23,595 nt of DNA, from NCBI RefSeq assembly GCF_947255005.1, contig NZ_CAMYFI010000033.1, positions 1 to 23,595 on the forward strand, given 5' to 3'. The DNA comes from an uncultured Tessaracoccus sp. (GTDB lineage Bacteria; Actinomycetota; Actinomycetes; Propionibacteriales; Propionibacteriaceae). Within the stretch, counting starts at the first letter, position 1. Every line of letters starts with the position of its first letter. The position numbers and the translations under genes were made by a program. Shown here piece after piece: positions 1-7,421 of the stretch. Below the pieces are notes generated by a model that was not told the origin of the DNA, made no database searches, and saw only the letters and a program-made list of their open reading frames with translations.

Positions 1-297
1 GTGCCGTGCAATCGTTGCGGGGCGGGGGAGCTGAGACACGTCGAGGGCGACAAGCCGATGTGGGAGTGCAGCGAGTGCGGGCACAAGGTCACCGTGCAGG
101 CCGTGACGCTTCGGCAGGCGGCGAAGATTCTGCGAGATGACCTTGGGGCATCCGCGCCCACACTGCGCACGCTGCAACGCTGGGCGCTTCGCCCCGGGCT
201 GCTCAGGCCAATCGCAGACAGCCCCAAGCGGAGACTGTTTGATATGGGGCGGATCAGGAGTGTCGCCGCAGAAGAACGCATCAGGAGCAGCGCGTAG
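1..297 (+). CDS. Zinc-ribbon plus MerR-like helix-turn-helix protein (possibly 5'-incomplete)
   Basis: A 98-residue protein begins with a zinc ribbon: CNRC near residue 3 and CSEC near residue 23 give a CxxC-x16-CxxC metal site. The rest (about residues 34-90) looks like a MerR/AlpA-type winged HTH: LRQAAKILRDD, then LRTLQRWALRPGLL and a basic RRLFDMGRI segment. A small DNA-binding regulator is the natural reading, but no target is visible. A GTG codon is the first base of the window, so the true start may lie upstream. It sits just before the HNH-terminase block, where actinophages often carry small regulators or packaging accessories. A terminator-like hairpin follows at 367-390. The specific function is not recognised. 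Confidence 0.6.
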   Translation: MPCNRCGAGELRHVEGDKPMWECSECGHKVTVQAVTLRQAAKILRDDLGASAPTLRTLQRWALRPGLLRPIADSPKRRLFDMGRIRSVAAEERIRSSA

Positions 298-366
298 GCG
301 TGTCGCGCACATTCGCGCTAGCCATGTGCTAATGTCGCATCTGGGCCTACAAACGCGCCCAAAATC

Positions 367-390
367 AGCCCGGTCGAAAGATCGGGCTTT
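367..390 (+). terminator. Stem-loop, probable terminator of the upstream gene
   Basis: AGCCCGGTC (367-375) pairs with GATCGGGCT (380-388) through nine pairs including one G-U, closed by a GAAA tetraloop. Only a short T run follows, so termination may be partial. The 298-487 gap holds nothing else I can support. Confidence 0.5.
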
Positions 391-487
391 CGCATTCCAT
401 GCCCTGGTCACCGACGACCTGGCCCAACCTTCACTCACCCGCTCAGCCTCAAGCTGCGGGCACCACGCCGAAACCCAAGGAGTACAC

Positions 488-580
488 ATGTCTGGCGACA
501 TTGAGCTGTGTGACATCTGCGGGCAGCCCATGACCTGGCGTGGCGGCTGGTGGTGCCGGCACTGCGACGAGCGAGGGTGA
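488..580 (+). CDS. 30-residue zinc-finger-like small protein
   Basis: ATG at 488 is preceded by a good ribosome site (AAGGAG, 477-482, spacing 5). The 30-residue product carries two paired cysteines, CDIC near residue 8 and CRHC near residue 23, giving a CxxC-x11-CxxC zinc knuckle, and ends in DERG. Its stop overlaps one possible start of the HNH gene, so the two are translationally linked. The role is unknown; a tiny zinc protein co-translated with the HNH nuclease could be a partner of it. The frame stays open upstream of 488, but only the ATG at 488 has a proper ribosome site. Confidence 0.55.
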   Translation: MSGDIELCDICGQPMTWRGGWWCRHCDERG

Positions 581-582
581 CC

Positions 583-861
583 GTGACGGAGTGGGGAGGC
601 CGACGGGCACAGCGAGCACTGGAGCAGGTGCGAGCCTGGGGCGAGGCTAAGCGCATCCCGTGCTGCATCTGTGGTCAGCCGATTGATTACAGGCTGAGGA
701 AGCCTGACCCGCGCTCATGCTCGGTGCAGCACGTGAAGCCGAGGCGGAGCTTCCCTCACTTGACTTGGGACCCGCGCAACTGGGCGCCGGCTCATCTGCT
801 GTGCAACACGGCTGAGACGCAGCGCACGGATCAGCCGCTCGGCGTGACATCCGACTGGTAG
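583..861 (+). CDS. HNH endonuclease (packaging-associated)
   Basis: The frame encodes an HNH nuclease: an N-terminal CCICGQP zinc-binding pair, then SVQHVKPRR (first His), WDPRNWAPAHLLCN (Asn/His) and a final CN pair, the usual C-C/H-N-H/C arrangement in about 92 residues. HNH proteins encoded next to terminase are a known component of cos-type packaging machines, where they act with the terminase at cos. I prefer GTG 583, which has GAGGG at 573-577 five bases upstream; GTG 577 overlaps the preceding stop and is also possible. The 225-bp gap to the terminase genes fits a cos region. Confidence 0.8.
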   Translation: MTEWGGRRAQRALEQVRAWGEAKRIPCCICGQPIDYRLRKPDPRSCSVQHVKPRRSFPHLTWDPRNWAPAHLLCNTAETQRTDQPLGVTSDW

Positions 862-1030
862 GCGCCCGGCCCCGGGCCGCATCAAGGCGCGCGCAAAGTG
901 CCTCCGACTAGGGCATTGGCACGTACAAATGCGTCTGACCAAGAGTTCTGCCGGTCCCTAAAAAATCTCGAATGGTGAGACGCTGGACAGGCGCCAGTCC
1001 CCCACTCTTTACCCCCCTTGGGGTTTACCC
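862..1030. other. Non-coding gap before terminase; candidate cos region
   Basis: No credible gene lies between the HNH and small terminase genes. The gap holds a GC-rich near-palindrome just after the HNH stop (about 865-878) and a C-run/G-run element, ACCCCCCTTGGGGT (1011-1024). Phages with an HNH gene beside terminase usually keep cos nearby, so this is the best place for it. The exact cut site and overhang cannot be read from sequence. Confidence 0.3.
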
Positions 1031-1053
1031 GCCCGGGTCGCGCCTGGGCTTTT
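1031..1053 (+). terminator. Rho-independent terminator upstream of terminase genes
   Basis: GCCCGGG (1031-1037) pairs with CCTGGGC (1043-1049) with one G-U pair and a five-base loop, followed by TTTT (1050-1053). It would stop transcription from the left before the terminase genes. It also lies within the candidate cos area, so it could instead be a packaging-related structure. Confidence 0.55.
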
Positions 1054-1085
1054 CGACCTATTCAGACCCTTGAAAGAGGTGAGCC

Positions 1086-1439
1086 GTGGCTAAGTTCCTG
1101 AAGAGAAGCGCAGTGACTTCGCTGCAAGCGAGCCTTGAGGCTGCCGACCATTTGCAGCCGAAGCATGCCGCGTTGGTGGCGGCTGCGAAGCAGTTGGCGA
1201 AGCGTGTGGATCAGCTCGACAAGATGGGCTGGGTCATTGACGGCAAGCTCGACAACGTCACGATGCCCACGTTTCTGCGCTACCTGGAGGCGCTCGGCCT
1301 GACGGTTGAGCGTGAGCCGGCGAAGCGTGGCCCGAAACCGAAGGTGAAGGAAGTCGAGGAGGCCGACGCGGGGGCGGCAAGCGCGGCGGTATCCCGTGAG
1401 GCTAAGGCCCGTGCCGCGTTGAGTTTCGTGGCGGGTTAG
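1086..1439 (+). CDS. Terminase small subunit (probable)
   Basis: A 117-residue helical, Lys/Arg-rich protein placed immediately before the large terminase subunit (4-base gap). GTG 1086 follows an AAGAGGTG ribosome site. The N-terminal half is rich in Ala/Gln/Lys helices; the middle reads as a helix and turn (YLEALGLTVEREP) followed by a basic KRGPKPKVK tract and an acidic/Ala tail. This matches the small terminase subunits of actinophages, which bind the packaging site and regulate the large subunit. Sequence alone gives no diagnostic motif, so the call rests mainly on size and position. Confidence 0.7.
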   Translation: MAKFLKRSAVTSLQASLEAADHLQPKHAALVAAAKQLAKRVDQLDKMGWVIDGKLDNVTMPTFLRYLEALGLTVEREPAKRGPKPKVKEVEEADAGAASAAVSREAKARAALSFVAG

Positions 1440-1443
1440 CGCC

Positions 1444-3126
1444 GTGGCTGCTCGTCTTGGTGAGCCTGTGCCGAGGGTGTTCACTCCTCCGCTTGCCCCA
1501 CTGGAGCCACGAACACCGGAGACGGAGGCGCGAACGCTCGGCTATCGGGTGATCGACTTCGCGAGGGATGCGCTGGAGATTGACCTGTTTCCCTGGCAGG
1601 AGTGGTTCTTTATTCACGCCCTGGAGCTGCGGGGCGGGCATTTGCGGTTCCGCACGGTGCTGCTGTTGGTGGCTCGCCAGAATGGCAAGTCGACGATCTC
1701 CCTCGTGTTGGCGCTGTTCGTGCTGTACGCGCTGCGGTGGAAGACGGTGCTGTCGACGGCGCAGGACTTAGATACCGCCGAGGAGATCTGGGGTCTCGCC
1801 GTCGAGCAGATCACCGAGACTGACGAGAACGAGGATGGCGATGAGGTCCCGCTCAGGCCGTGGCTGGCGGAGCAGGTGGATCGCATTATCGCGGTGAATG
1901 GCAAGAAGGGCTTGGCACTGAAGGGTCGTCGCCGGTGGAAGGTGAAGACCGCTGGGCGCCGAGCCGGTCGAGGCTTTACTGCTGACCTGATCCTTGCCGA
2001 TGAGCTTCGGGAGCATCAGACGTGGCAGGCATGGGCGGCGATCACGAAGACGACACAGACCAGGCCGCATGCCTTGATCTTCGGCATGAGTAACGCGGGC
2101 GACAAGCTGTCGGTTGTGCTGGCGGAGCTTCGCAGGCAGGCTCACTTGGCGTTGGGTGATCCCGACGGGCTTGGCGATCGGGTGGCTGACGTGGAGGTCG
2201 TCACTGCCGGGGCGGAGTCTGAGGCGGCTGGAACTGAGCAGGCGGCCACGGCGGATGATGCGCTGGCGATCTTTGAGTGGTCTGCGGAGCCTGGGTGTGC
2301 GACCGATGACGTGGATCAGATTGCGCAGGCGAACCCCTCCCTGGGGCACTTGATCCCGCTGCGAACGATCCTGGCGGATCAGAAGACCGATCCCGAGTGG
2401 GTGTTCCGCACCGAGGTGCTGTGCCAGTGGCCTGACGGCCTGGTGGATGGGCCGTACCGCGATGGTGTGTGGGAGGCGTGCGCGAATCAGTTTGAGGTGC
2501 AGCCAGACGGGACGTCTCGCCTCGCCGATGATGATCAGATCGTTGGGGACATGGTGGCGTGCCTGTCGTCGTCGAAGGACGGCGGTGTTACGCATCTGGT
2601 GGTTGCTGGCTATCGCCGGGATGGACTTCCGCAGGTTGAGCTGCGTGCTACCCGTTCGGGGACGGAGTGGGTGAAGCCGTTCCTGCTGGACCCGAAGGTG
2701 AGGGCGCGCATCACGCATTTGACCGCGCAGGAACGGGGTGCGCCGGTGTCTGCGCTGTTGGCTGACCTTCAGCGCGACGACGAGGTTACGACTCCGATCA
2801 TTCCGTGGGGTGGCCCACCGCTGCCGCAGTCGTATACGACGTTTGAGCAGCTGCTGAATGACGGGCTGCTGCGGCACAACGATCAGCCTGCGCTCACTGC
2901 TGCCGCGATGGCGGCAAAGACGCGGTACCTGGGTGCTGTGAAGGTGGTCGATTTGCGCGGCTCGGAGGTGGATGCGGCGCCGCTTATCGGTGCTGTTGGT
3001 GCGGTGTGGCTGCTGCGGAACAAGCCGGAGAAGGAAGAGATTCAGCGTCCGCCGAGGGTTGCGGCGGTGGCGAGCACGACCGCGACGATGGCGACCACGG
3101 ATGACGTGTTGACTGTGAGGTTTTGA
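1444..3126 (+). CDS. Terminase large subunit
   Basis: This 560-residue ATPase/nuclease pumps DNA into the prohead. The ATPase half shows an adenine-motif segment (LFPWQEWF, about 49-56), Walker A ARQNGKST (77-84), Walker B with catalytic Glu, LILADE (182-187), and a coupling motif GMSNAGD (about 214-220). A C-terminal RNase H-like nuclease domain follows from about residue 365. There, two of the three acidic positions expected in this family appear replaced: Ser375 in the first strand (CLSSSKDG) and Gln429 in the second. Asp510 (EVDAAPL) is kept. GTG 1444 starts just after the small-subunit stop. GAGAGGAGG near its 3' end serves the portal gene. Confidence 0.95.
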   Translation: MAARLGEPVPRVFTPPLAPLEPRTPETEARTLGYRVIDFARDALEIDLFPWQEWFFIHALELRGGHLRFRTVLLLVARQNGKSTISLVLALFVLYALRWKTVLSTAQDLDTAEEIWGLAVEQITETDENEDGDEVPLRPWLAEQVDRIIAVNGKKGLALKGRRRWKVKTAGRRAGRGFTADLILADELREHQTWQAWAAITKTTQTRPHALIFGMSNAGDKLSVVLAELRRQAHLALGDPDGLGDRVADVEVVTAGAESEAAGTEQAATADDALAIFEWSAEPGCATDDVDQIAQANPSLGHLIPLRTILADQKTDPEWVFRTEVLCQWPDGLVDGPYRDGVWEACANQFEVQPDGTSRLADDDQIVGDMVACLSSSKDGGVTHLVVAGYRRDGLPQVELRATRSGTEWVKPFLLDPKVRARITHLTAQERGAPVSALLADLQRDDEVTTPIIPWGGPPLPQSYTTFEQLLNDGLLRHNDQPALTAAAMAAKTRYLGAVKVVDLRGSEVDAAPLIGAVGAVWLLRNKPEKEEIQRPPRVAAVASTTATMATTDDVLTVRF

Positions 3127-3137
3127 GAGGAGGCGAC

Positions 3138-4409
3138 ATGGCGTTGGAGCGCGAGATCGGATTCATGACGCGCCAGACTGGCGTCGTCGGCTGGGACCAC
3201 CTGCTCGATGAGGATGAGCAGAACCCCGAGCTGCGTTGGCCGCAGTCCGTGAAGGTCTATGACCGGATGCGCTCCGAGGATGCGCAGGTCGGCTCCGTGC
3301 TGCGGGCCGTGACGATGCCAATCATGTCCACACAGTGGGCCATCGATCCCAATGGCGCCGACGACGAGGTCGTCGATCTGGTGTCCCAGGATCTCGGGCT
3401 GCCGATCAGGGGGCGGCGAGATACCGCGCTCCCCAGGCTGCGGGGCAGGTTCTCGTGGATGGAACACTTGCGTCACGCGCTGCTGTCGCTGGTGTTCGGG
3501 CATGCCTTCTTCGAGCAGGTGTATCGAATCGACGACTCGGGCAAGGCGCATCTGCGGAAGCTCGCTTACCGACCGCCGCAGACAATCAGTGCTATCGAGG
3601 TCGCTGCCGACGGCGGCCTCGTCGCCATCTCGCAGCATGGGTGGGCGACCTCGAAAGAGGTTCGGATTCCGGTGGATCGGCTGGTCGCCTACGTCTCGGA
3701 GCGTGAGGGTGGTCGCTGGCAGGGGCGCTCCCTGCTGAGGCAGGCATACAAGGATTGGCTGCTGAAGGACAGGGCGCTGCGCGTTCAGTCGATGACGCTT
3801 GAACGCAACGGTCTTGGTATCCCGACCTACACGGGCGCGCCGATTCCGGACGGTGCCACGCCGGCGGAGCGGGATGCTTGGGTGGAGTCGCAGCTTGAGA
3901 ACGGCTTGAAGTTGGCGACCGAGCTTCGAGCCGGGCAGTCAGCCGGTGCATCTATCCCGCATGGCGCAAAGCTCACCATGCAGGGTGTTGATGGCGACCT
4001 GCCTAACTCGGATGCGCCGATCAGGTACTACGACGAGCAGATCGCCCGGGCTGTGTTGGCGCACTTCCTGAACCTCGGTACTGAGACTGGCTCGTGGGCG
4101 CTCGGCTCAACGTTCGCTGACTTCTTCACTCAGACGCTGAATGCTGTCGCCCAGTCCGTCGCGGATACTGCGCAGCAGCATGTGATCGAAGATCTTGTCG
4201 ACCTGAACTGGGGCGAGAGCGCGCCTGCCCCGAGGCTCGTGTTCGACCGCATCGGTTCGACGATCACCGCTGATGCGATCAAGGCGCTCATCGACTGTGG
4301 GGCGATCTGGCCCGATAAGACACTCGAAGAGCATCTTCGAGATTCCTTCAACCTGCCGGCACAAGACCTGTCGAGTCGGCAACAAGCAAAGACGGAGGTG
4401 GAGCCGTGA
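3138..4409 (+). CDS. Portal protein (DUF935-like)
   Basis: A 423-residue portal subunit; twelve copies would form the DNA entry ring and terminase dock. The N-terminus has the actinophage portal pattern PELRWPQSVKVYDRMR, then AQVGSVLRAVTMPI and QWAIDP. The centre holds the conserved FGHAFFEQVYR and the GRSLLRQAYKDWLLKD helix, and the C-terminal clip/crown region contains FLNLG and a FADFFTQTLNAVAQSVAD helix. ATG 3138 has an excellent ribosome site (GAGAGGAGG, 3125-3133), so I prefer it to an earlier TTG at 3123. The stop overlaps the GTG of the protease gene (GTGA), as expected for coupled translation. Confidence 0.9.
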   Translation: MALEREIGFMTRQTGVVGWDHLLDEDEQNPELRWPQSVKVYDRMRSEDAQVGSVLRAVTMPIMSTQWAIDPNGADDEVVDLVSQDLGLPIRGRRDTALPRLRGRFSWMEHLRHALLSLVFGHAFFEQVYRIDDSGKAHLRKLAYRPPQTISAIEVAADGGLVAISQHGWATSKEVRIPVDRLVAYVSEREGGRWQGRSLLRQAYKDWLLKDRALRVQSMTLERNGLGIPTYTGAPIPDGATPAERDAWVESQLENGLKLATELRAGQSAGASIPHGAKLTMQGVDGDLPNSDAPIRYYDEQIARAVLAHFLNLGTETGSWALGSTFADFFTQTLNAVAQSVADTAQQHVIEDLVDLNWGESAPAPRLVFDRIGSTITADAIKALIDCGAIWPDKTLEEHLRDSFNLPAQDLSSRQQAKTEVEP

Positions 4410-5566
4410 GCGTAATGCCTCGCCGTGACTGGCAGTGCATCGAGATGAAGGCCGAAGACCGCGTCGCGGAAGTTTATATCTACGACGAGATCGGCGACTG
4501 GGGAACGTCCGCGCAGACGTTCGCAGGGATGCTCGCTGAGCTCGACGCCGAAACCATCAACCTGTACATCAACTCCCCAGGCGGTTCCGCCTGGGATGGC
4601 GTGGCAATTCACAACGCCCTGCGGCGCCATCCCGCGAAGGTCAACGGGTTTGTCGACGGTATCGCGGCGTCTGCGGCTTCGCTGATCGCTATGGCCTCGG
4701 ATCATCTCACGATGAACGCGTCGTCGCAGCTGATGATTCACGAGGCAAGCGGCGTGGCCTGGGGCGACGCCGACACGATGCGATCGACCGCCGACTTGCT
4801 GGACAAGCTCAGCGATTCGTATGCCGACGCGTATGCGAGGCGCGCAGGTGGGAGCCGTGAAGGCTGGCGGCAGGTCATGCGTGACGAGACCTGGTACACG
4901 GCTGAGGAGGCTGTGCTCGCAGGGCTTGCGGACGACTGGGACGGCTCGGCTGACGTGAAGGCTGTTGCCTCGTTCGACTTGTCTCGCTTCCGGTTCGCGG
5001 GCCGCAGTAACGCTCCCGCGCCATCCATGCCGCAAATGGCGGCATCCACGATTCCCCCGGCTGCCGAGCCGGGACAACAAGAGGAGGAAAGTATGAGCGA
5101 GTTTCTCGCCGCTCTCCGTGACCGGCTCGGAATCACCGATGCCGAGGCCAAGGAGGACGCCATTCTGGCAGCCCTCGACGAGGCGCTCACGGAGCAAGTA
5201 GAACCCGAGGAGGGGAAGCCGACGGCGTCCGCGCCGGATGGTGTGACAACGATCGAGGTTGATGTGCTCGAAGCGATGCGCGCTGACCTCGCAGAGAAGA
5301 CCGCCGCGCTCGCCGAAGTTCGGGCCAAGGCCGACGCTGAGCGTCGCGACGCCATCGTCGCGAAGGCGATCAAGGAAGGCAAGGTTGCCCCGGCCCGCCG
5401 GGAGCACTGGCTTGCCCAGCTGAACGCCGACGAGGAGGGCGCAGTCCAGGTGCTGGATTCGCTTGCCCCTGGGACGATCCCGCTGAACGAGATTGGCCAC
5501 TCTGACGAGCCCGAGGCTGACGCCGAGGGCGATCTGTACGCCCGCATCTACCGCAAGGAGAACTGA
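4406..5566 (+). CDS. ClpP-type head maturation protease with C-terminal scaffold domain
   Basis: 386 residues from GTG 4406 (ATG 4415 is an alternative). The first ~180 residues form a ClpP/S49-like serine protease: INSPGGSAWDG (about 56-65), GIAASAAS with probable nucleophile Ser89, LMIHEASG with His112, and MRDETWYTAEEA with Asp160 as the likely third member. After a Pro/Ala linker (about 200-229), a charged helical C-terminal part resembles phage scaffolding domains, including REHWLAQLNADEEGAVQVLDS. The protease trims scaffold and capsid proteins in the prohead. It sits between portal and decoration genes. The scaffold part has its own internal start at 5093, as in Mu I/Z and lambda C/Nu3. 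Confidence 0.92.
   Translation: MSVMPRRDWQCIEMKAEDRVAEVYIYDEIGDWGTSAQTFAGMLAELDAETINLYINSPGGSAWDGVAIHNALRRHPAKVNGFVDGIAASAASLIAMASDHLTMNASSQLMIHEASGVAWGDADTMRSTADLLDKLSDSYADAYARRAGGSREGWRQVMRDETWYTAEEAVLAGLADDWDGSADVKAVASFDLSRFRFAGRSNAPAPSMPQMAASTIPPAAEPGQQEEESMSEFLAALRDRLGITDAEAKEDAILAALDEALTEQVEPEEGKPTASAPDGVTTIEVDVLEAMRADLAEKTAALAEVRAKADAERRDAIVAKAIKEGKVAPARREHWLAQLNADEEGAVQVLDSLAPGTIPLNEIGHSDEPEADAEGDLYARIYRKEN
5093..5566 (+). CDS. Nested scaffolding protein (internal start inside protease gene)
   Basis: ATG 5093 lies in frame with the protease gene (Met230) and is preceded by a near-perfect ribosome site, GAGGAGG (5081-5087), five bases upstream. Translation from here would give a separate 157-residue acidic, strongly helical protein beginning MSEFLAALRDRLG, with a central Ala/Glu/Arg coiled coil (about residues 60-95). 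Lambda (C/Nu3) and Mu (I/Z) make their scaffold in the same way: a free scaffold plus a protease-scaffold fusion sharing the C-terminus. The start is visible in the sequence; actual expression is inferred. Confidence 0.75.
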   Translation: MSEFLAALRDRLGITDAEAKEDAILAALDEALTEQVEPEEGKPTASAPDGVTTIEVDVLEAMRADLAEKTAALAEVRAKADAERRDAIVAKAIKEGKVAPARREHWLAQLNADEEGAVQVLDSLAPGTIPLNEIGHSDEPEADAEGDLYARIYRKEN

Positions 5567-5568
5567 TC

Positions 5569-5919
5569 ATGGCTGATTACCTGCCCCTGTTCAAGCCCGG
5601 TCAGACGGTCACCATGACCGCGTCTGCCAAAGTCGAAGGCGGCATGGCCGTCGAAGTCACCGGCGATCGCCGCGTAGGCCCAGCCGGTGCTGCATCCAAG
5701 AAGTACGTCGGAGTGGCTGGCCACTCTGCCGCTGCTGAGGAGAAGGTCACCGTGCACCTGCGTAGCCACGTGCAGCGCATCAAGGCTGCTGGCGGAATCG
5801 CCGCAGGCGACACGGTTGAGTGCGGCGCTGACGGCACCGTGAAGACCGGAAGCACTGCCCCTATCGGAATCGCTCTCGCAGCCGCTCAGGCTGGCGAGCT
5901 CGCCCAAATCAAGGATTGA
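5569..5919 (+). CDS. Capsid decoration (cement) protein, DUF2190-like
   Basis: 116 residues, starting two bases after the protease/scaffold stop. The beta-rich sequence has the cement-protein pattern: YLPLFKPGQTVTMTASA near the N-terminus, GGMAVEVTGDRRV and KYVGVAGHSAA in the middle, then AGDTVECGADGTV and a final GIALAAAQAGELAQI. DUF2190-type proteins bind the outside of HK97-fold capsids and stabilise them. The position between scaffold and major capsid genes agrees. Confidence 0.85.
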   Translation: MADYLPLFKPGQTVTMTASAKVEGGMAVEVTGDRRVGPAGAASKKYVGVAGHSAAAEEKVTVHLRSHVQRIKAAGGIAAGDTVECGADGTVKTGSTAPIGIALAAAQAGELAQIKD

Positions 5920-5929
5920 GGTCTAGATC

Positions 5930-6862
5930 ATGGTTTACTCCTACCCATTTGTAGACGGTGCTGGCCTAGATGGCCTCACCAAGGGGGATGTTCACGCATT
6001 CCTGAAGTCGCCGAGCCTCGTGGCTCGTCGTGTCGCCGAGCTGGCTCGCGATCGGTTCATCGCCGACTTCCTGCTGAAGGGCCGCTACTCCGCTGACGGC
6101 GGTGGCGTGACCTTCGAGGTTGATGGCGCAACCATGAGCGAGGACGACCCGGAGACCATTCAGGCCGGCGCCGAGTACCCGCTCACGACCGTCAAGGGCG
6201 GCAAGCCTCAGACGGTTCTGAGCGAGAAGGAAGGTCAGGACACCGAGGTGTATGACGAGACGATCGCTCGCATGCTCCTCGACCCTGTCGAGCGCGCACT
6301 GCGCGGCATGGTCAACCGCATGATCAAGCGAACCGACGCGAAGGCGTTGGCGACGCTCGCATCTGAGGTGACCGCGACTGAGGCGGCTGCTGCGACGTGG
6401 ACGACCCCGGAGGCTGTGATCGAGAGCGTGCTGCTCGCTGACGCGAAGCTGGGCGACCACAACATCGGCCTCACCGGCGACGTGGTGGTTCTTCCGCCCA
6501 AACTGTTCGCGAAGGTGTCTGCGCTGTTCCTGAAGGCCGATCTGCTCGCTAACGGTGCAGACGGCGCGATGGCAAGCGGAATGATCGGGAACGTGCTCGG
6601 CAAGGCGTGGGTCACCTCGAATGAGGCGACGTTCACCGACCCGATGCTGATCGACTCGAATGCGATTGGCGGCATCGGTATCGAGGACATCGGCTCCCCC
6701 GGTTATGTGACCGCTGACGGCACGCTCGGCATCCAGACTAAGGTGCAGCGCCTTGCAGGCGCTGACGACCGCGACGGCTACCGTCTGCGTGTGCGTCGCG
6801 TCGGTGTCGCGGCGATCGTCGAGCCTCGTGCTGGTGTTCGCATCACTGGGGCGTCGGCATGA
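5930..6862 (+). CDS. Major capsid protein (HK97 fold)
   Basis: 310 residues, with ATG 5930 ten bases after the decoration stop. The pattern is that of actinophage capsid proteins: a helical N-arm (LVARRVAELARDRFIADFLL), an E-loop-like region with FEVDGATMSEDDPETIQAG and a PLTTVKGGKPQ strand. A long spine helix follows (DPVERALRGMVNRMIKRTDAKALATLAS), then a P-domain/A-domain segment with DVVVLPPKLFAKV and a final GVAAIVEPRAGVRIT strand. No long N-terminal delta domain is present, which fits the separate scaffold. Its stop overlaps the next start (ATGA). Confidence 0.92.
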   Translation: MVYSYPFVDGAGLDGLTKGDVHAFLKSPSLVARRVAELARDRFIADFLLKGRYSADGGGVTFEVDGATMSEDDPETIQAGAEYPLTTVKGGKPQTVLSEKEGQDTEVYDETIARMLLDPVERALRGMVNRMIKRTDAKALATLASEVTATEAAAATWTTPEAVIESVLLADAKLGDHNIGLTGDVVVLPPKLFAKVSALFLKADLLANGADGAMASGMIGNVLGKAWVTSNEATFTDPMLIDSNAIGGIGIEDIGSPGYVTADGTLGIQTKVQRLAGADDRDGYRLRVRRVGVAAIVEPRAGVRITGASA

Positions 6863-7044
6863 CCTATGTGGTCACCGGCCTGAGGGCCGTCGCTGTTGTC
6901 GACGGGAAGCGCGTCGTGCTCGATCGCGGCGCGCTCATCCCAGAAGGCGCCGATGAGGACCGGGTGAGGCACCTCGTGTCCGTCGGGCTCGTATCCAAGA
7001 AGGCCGACCCGGAGCCTGCGCGCCGGGTGAGGGCCAAGAAGTAG
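6859..7044 (+). CDS. Small conserved head-gene-cluster protein, function unknown
   Basis: 61 residues, with the start overlapping the capsid stop (ATGA). A short beta segment (YVVTGLRAVAVVDGKRVVLDRGALIP) is followed by DRVRHLVSVGLVSKK and a basic tail. Small proteins with this head-fibre or HeH-like pattern commonly follow actinophage capsid genes. The role is not known, and the call rests on position, coupling and coding character. Confidence 0.7.
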   Translation: MTYVVTGLRAVAVVDGKRVVLDRGALIPEGADEDRVRHLVSVGLVSKKADPEPARRVRAKK

Positions 7045-7058
7045 AAGGAGGGGGCGAC

Positions 7059-7418
7059 ATGGCCATCATCGCGGCAGATCTTTCGTGCGACGAGGATCTG
7101 GGGCGGCGTGTGCTGCTGTACGCATCCAGTGTCGCCCCTTGCCTTCAGTCGCTGGACGGCGAGCGTCGAGAAGACGCGATCGCCATCCTGAGATCCATCG
7201 CGGCAGATATAGAGTCGGCACCCGGGTATCGGGTGAAGTCTCGCACCCGTGGGGAGTGGACAACGACGTACTTTTCCGACATGGAGATTACGTCGATCAT
7301 CTCGGCAGCGGATCGAGACGCGCTGAAGATGCTGTGTGGCGGGGCCCGCTTGGCGGGCTCCCCGCGAGGCCAGTTTCCGGCGCCGCATCTGCCACTGCTT
7401 CACATGTGGCCGGAGTAA
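7059..7418 (+). CDS. Head-tail adaptor (connector) protein
   Basis: 119 residues, with AAGGAGG (from 7045) upstream of ATG 7059. The first ~65 residues are helical (DEDLGRRVLLYASSVAPCLQSLDGERREDAIAILR), followed by a strand-rich segment (YRVKSRTRGEWTTTYFSDM) and a short C-terminal helix. Both the fold pattern and the position, first of the connector genes after the capsid, fit the gp15/gp6-type adaptors that bind the portal ring. Exact family membership is not certain. Confidence 0.65.
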   Translation: MAIIAADLSCDEDLGRRVLLYASSVAPCLQSLDGERREDAIAILRSIAADIESAPGYRVKSRTRGEWTTTYFSDMEITSIISAADRDALKMLCGGARLAGSPRGQFPAPHLPLLHMWPE

Positions 7419-7421
7419 GTC

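Noticed and set aside
367..390. Possible tRNA fragment
   Set aside because: The GAAA-capped stem lacks a TTC T loop and no acceptor pair is present; it is better read as a terminator.
1768..2877. Long minus-strand open frame opposite the terminase gene
   Set aside because: It is antisense to a strongly supported terminase frame, has a composition rich in Arg/Leu/Pro typical of shadow frames in high-GC DNA, and lacks a ribosome site.
4130..5500. 456-codon minus-strand open frame opposite portal and protease genes
   Set aside because: Antisense to two clear genes, with no recognisable domain; a GC-skew shadow.
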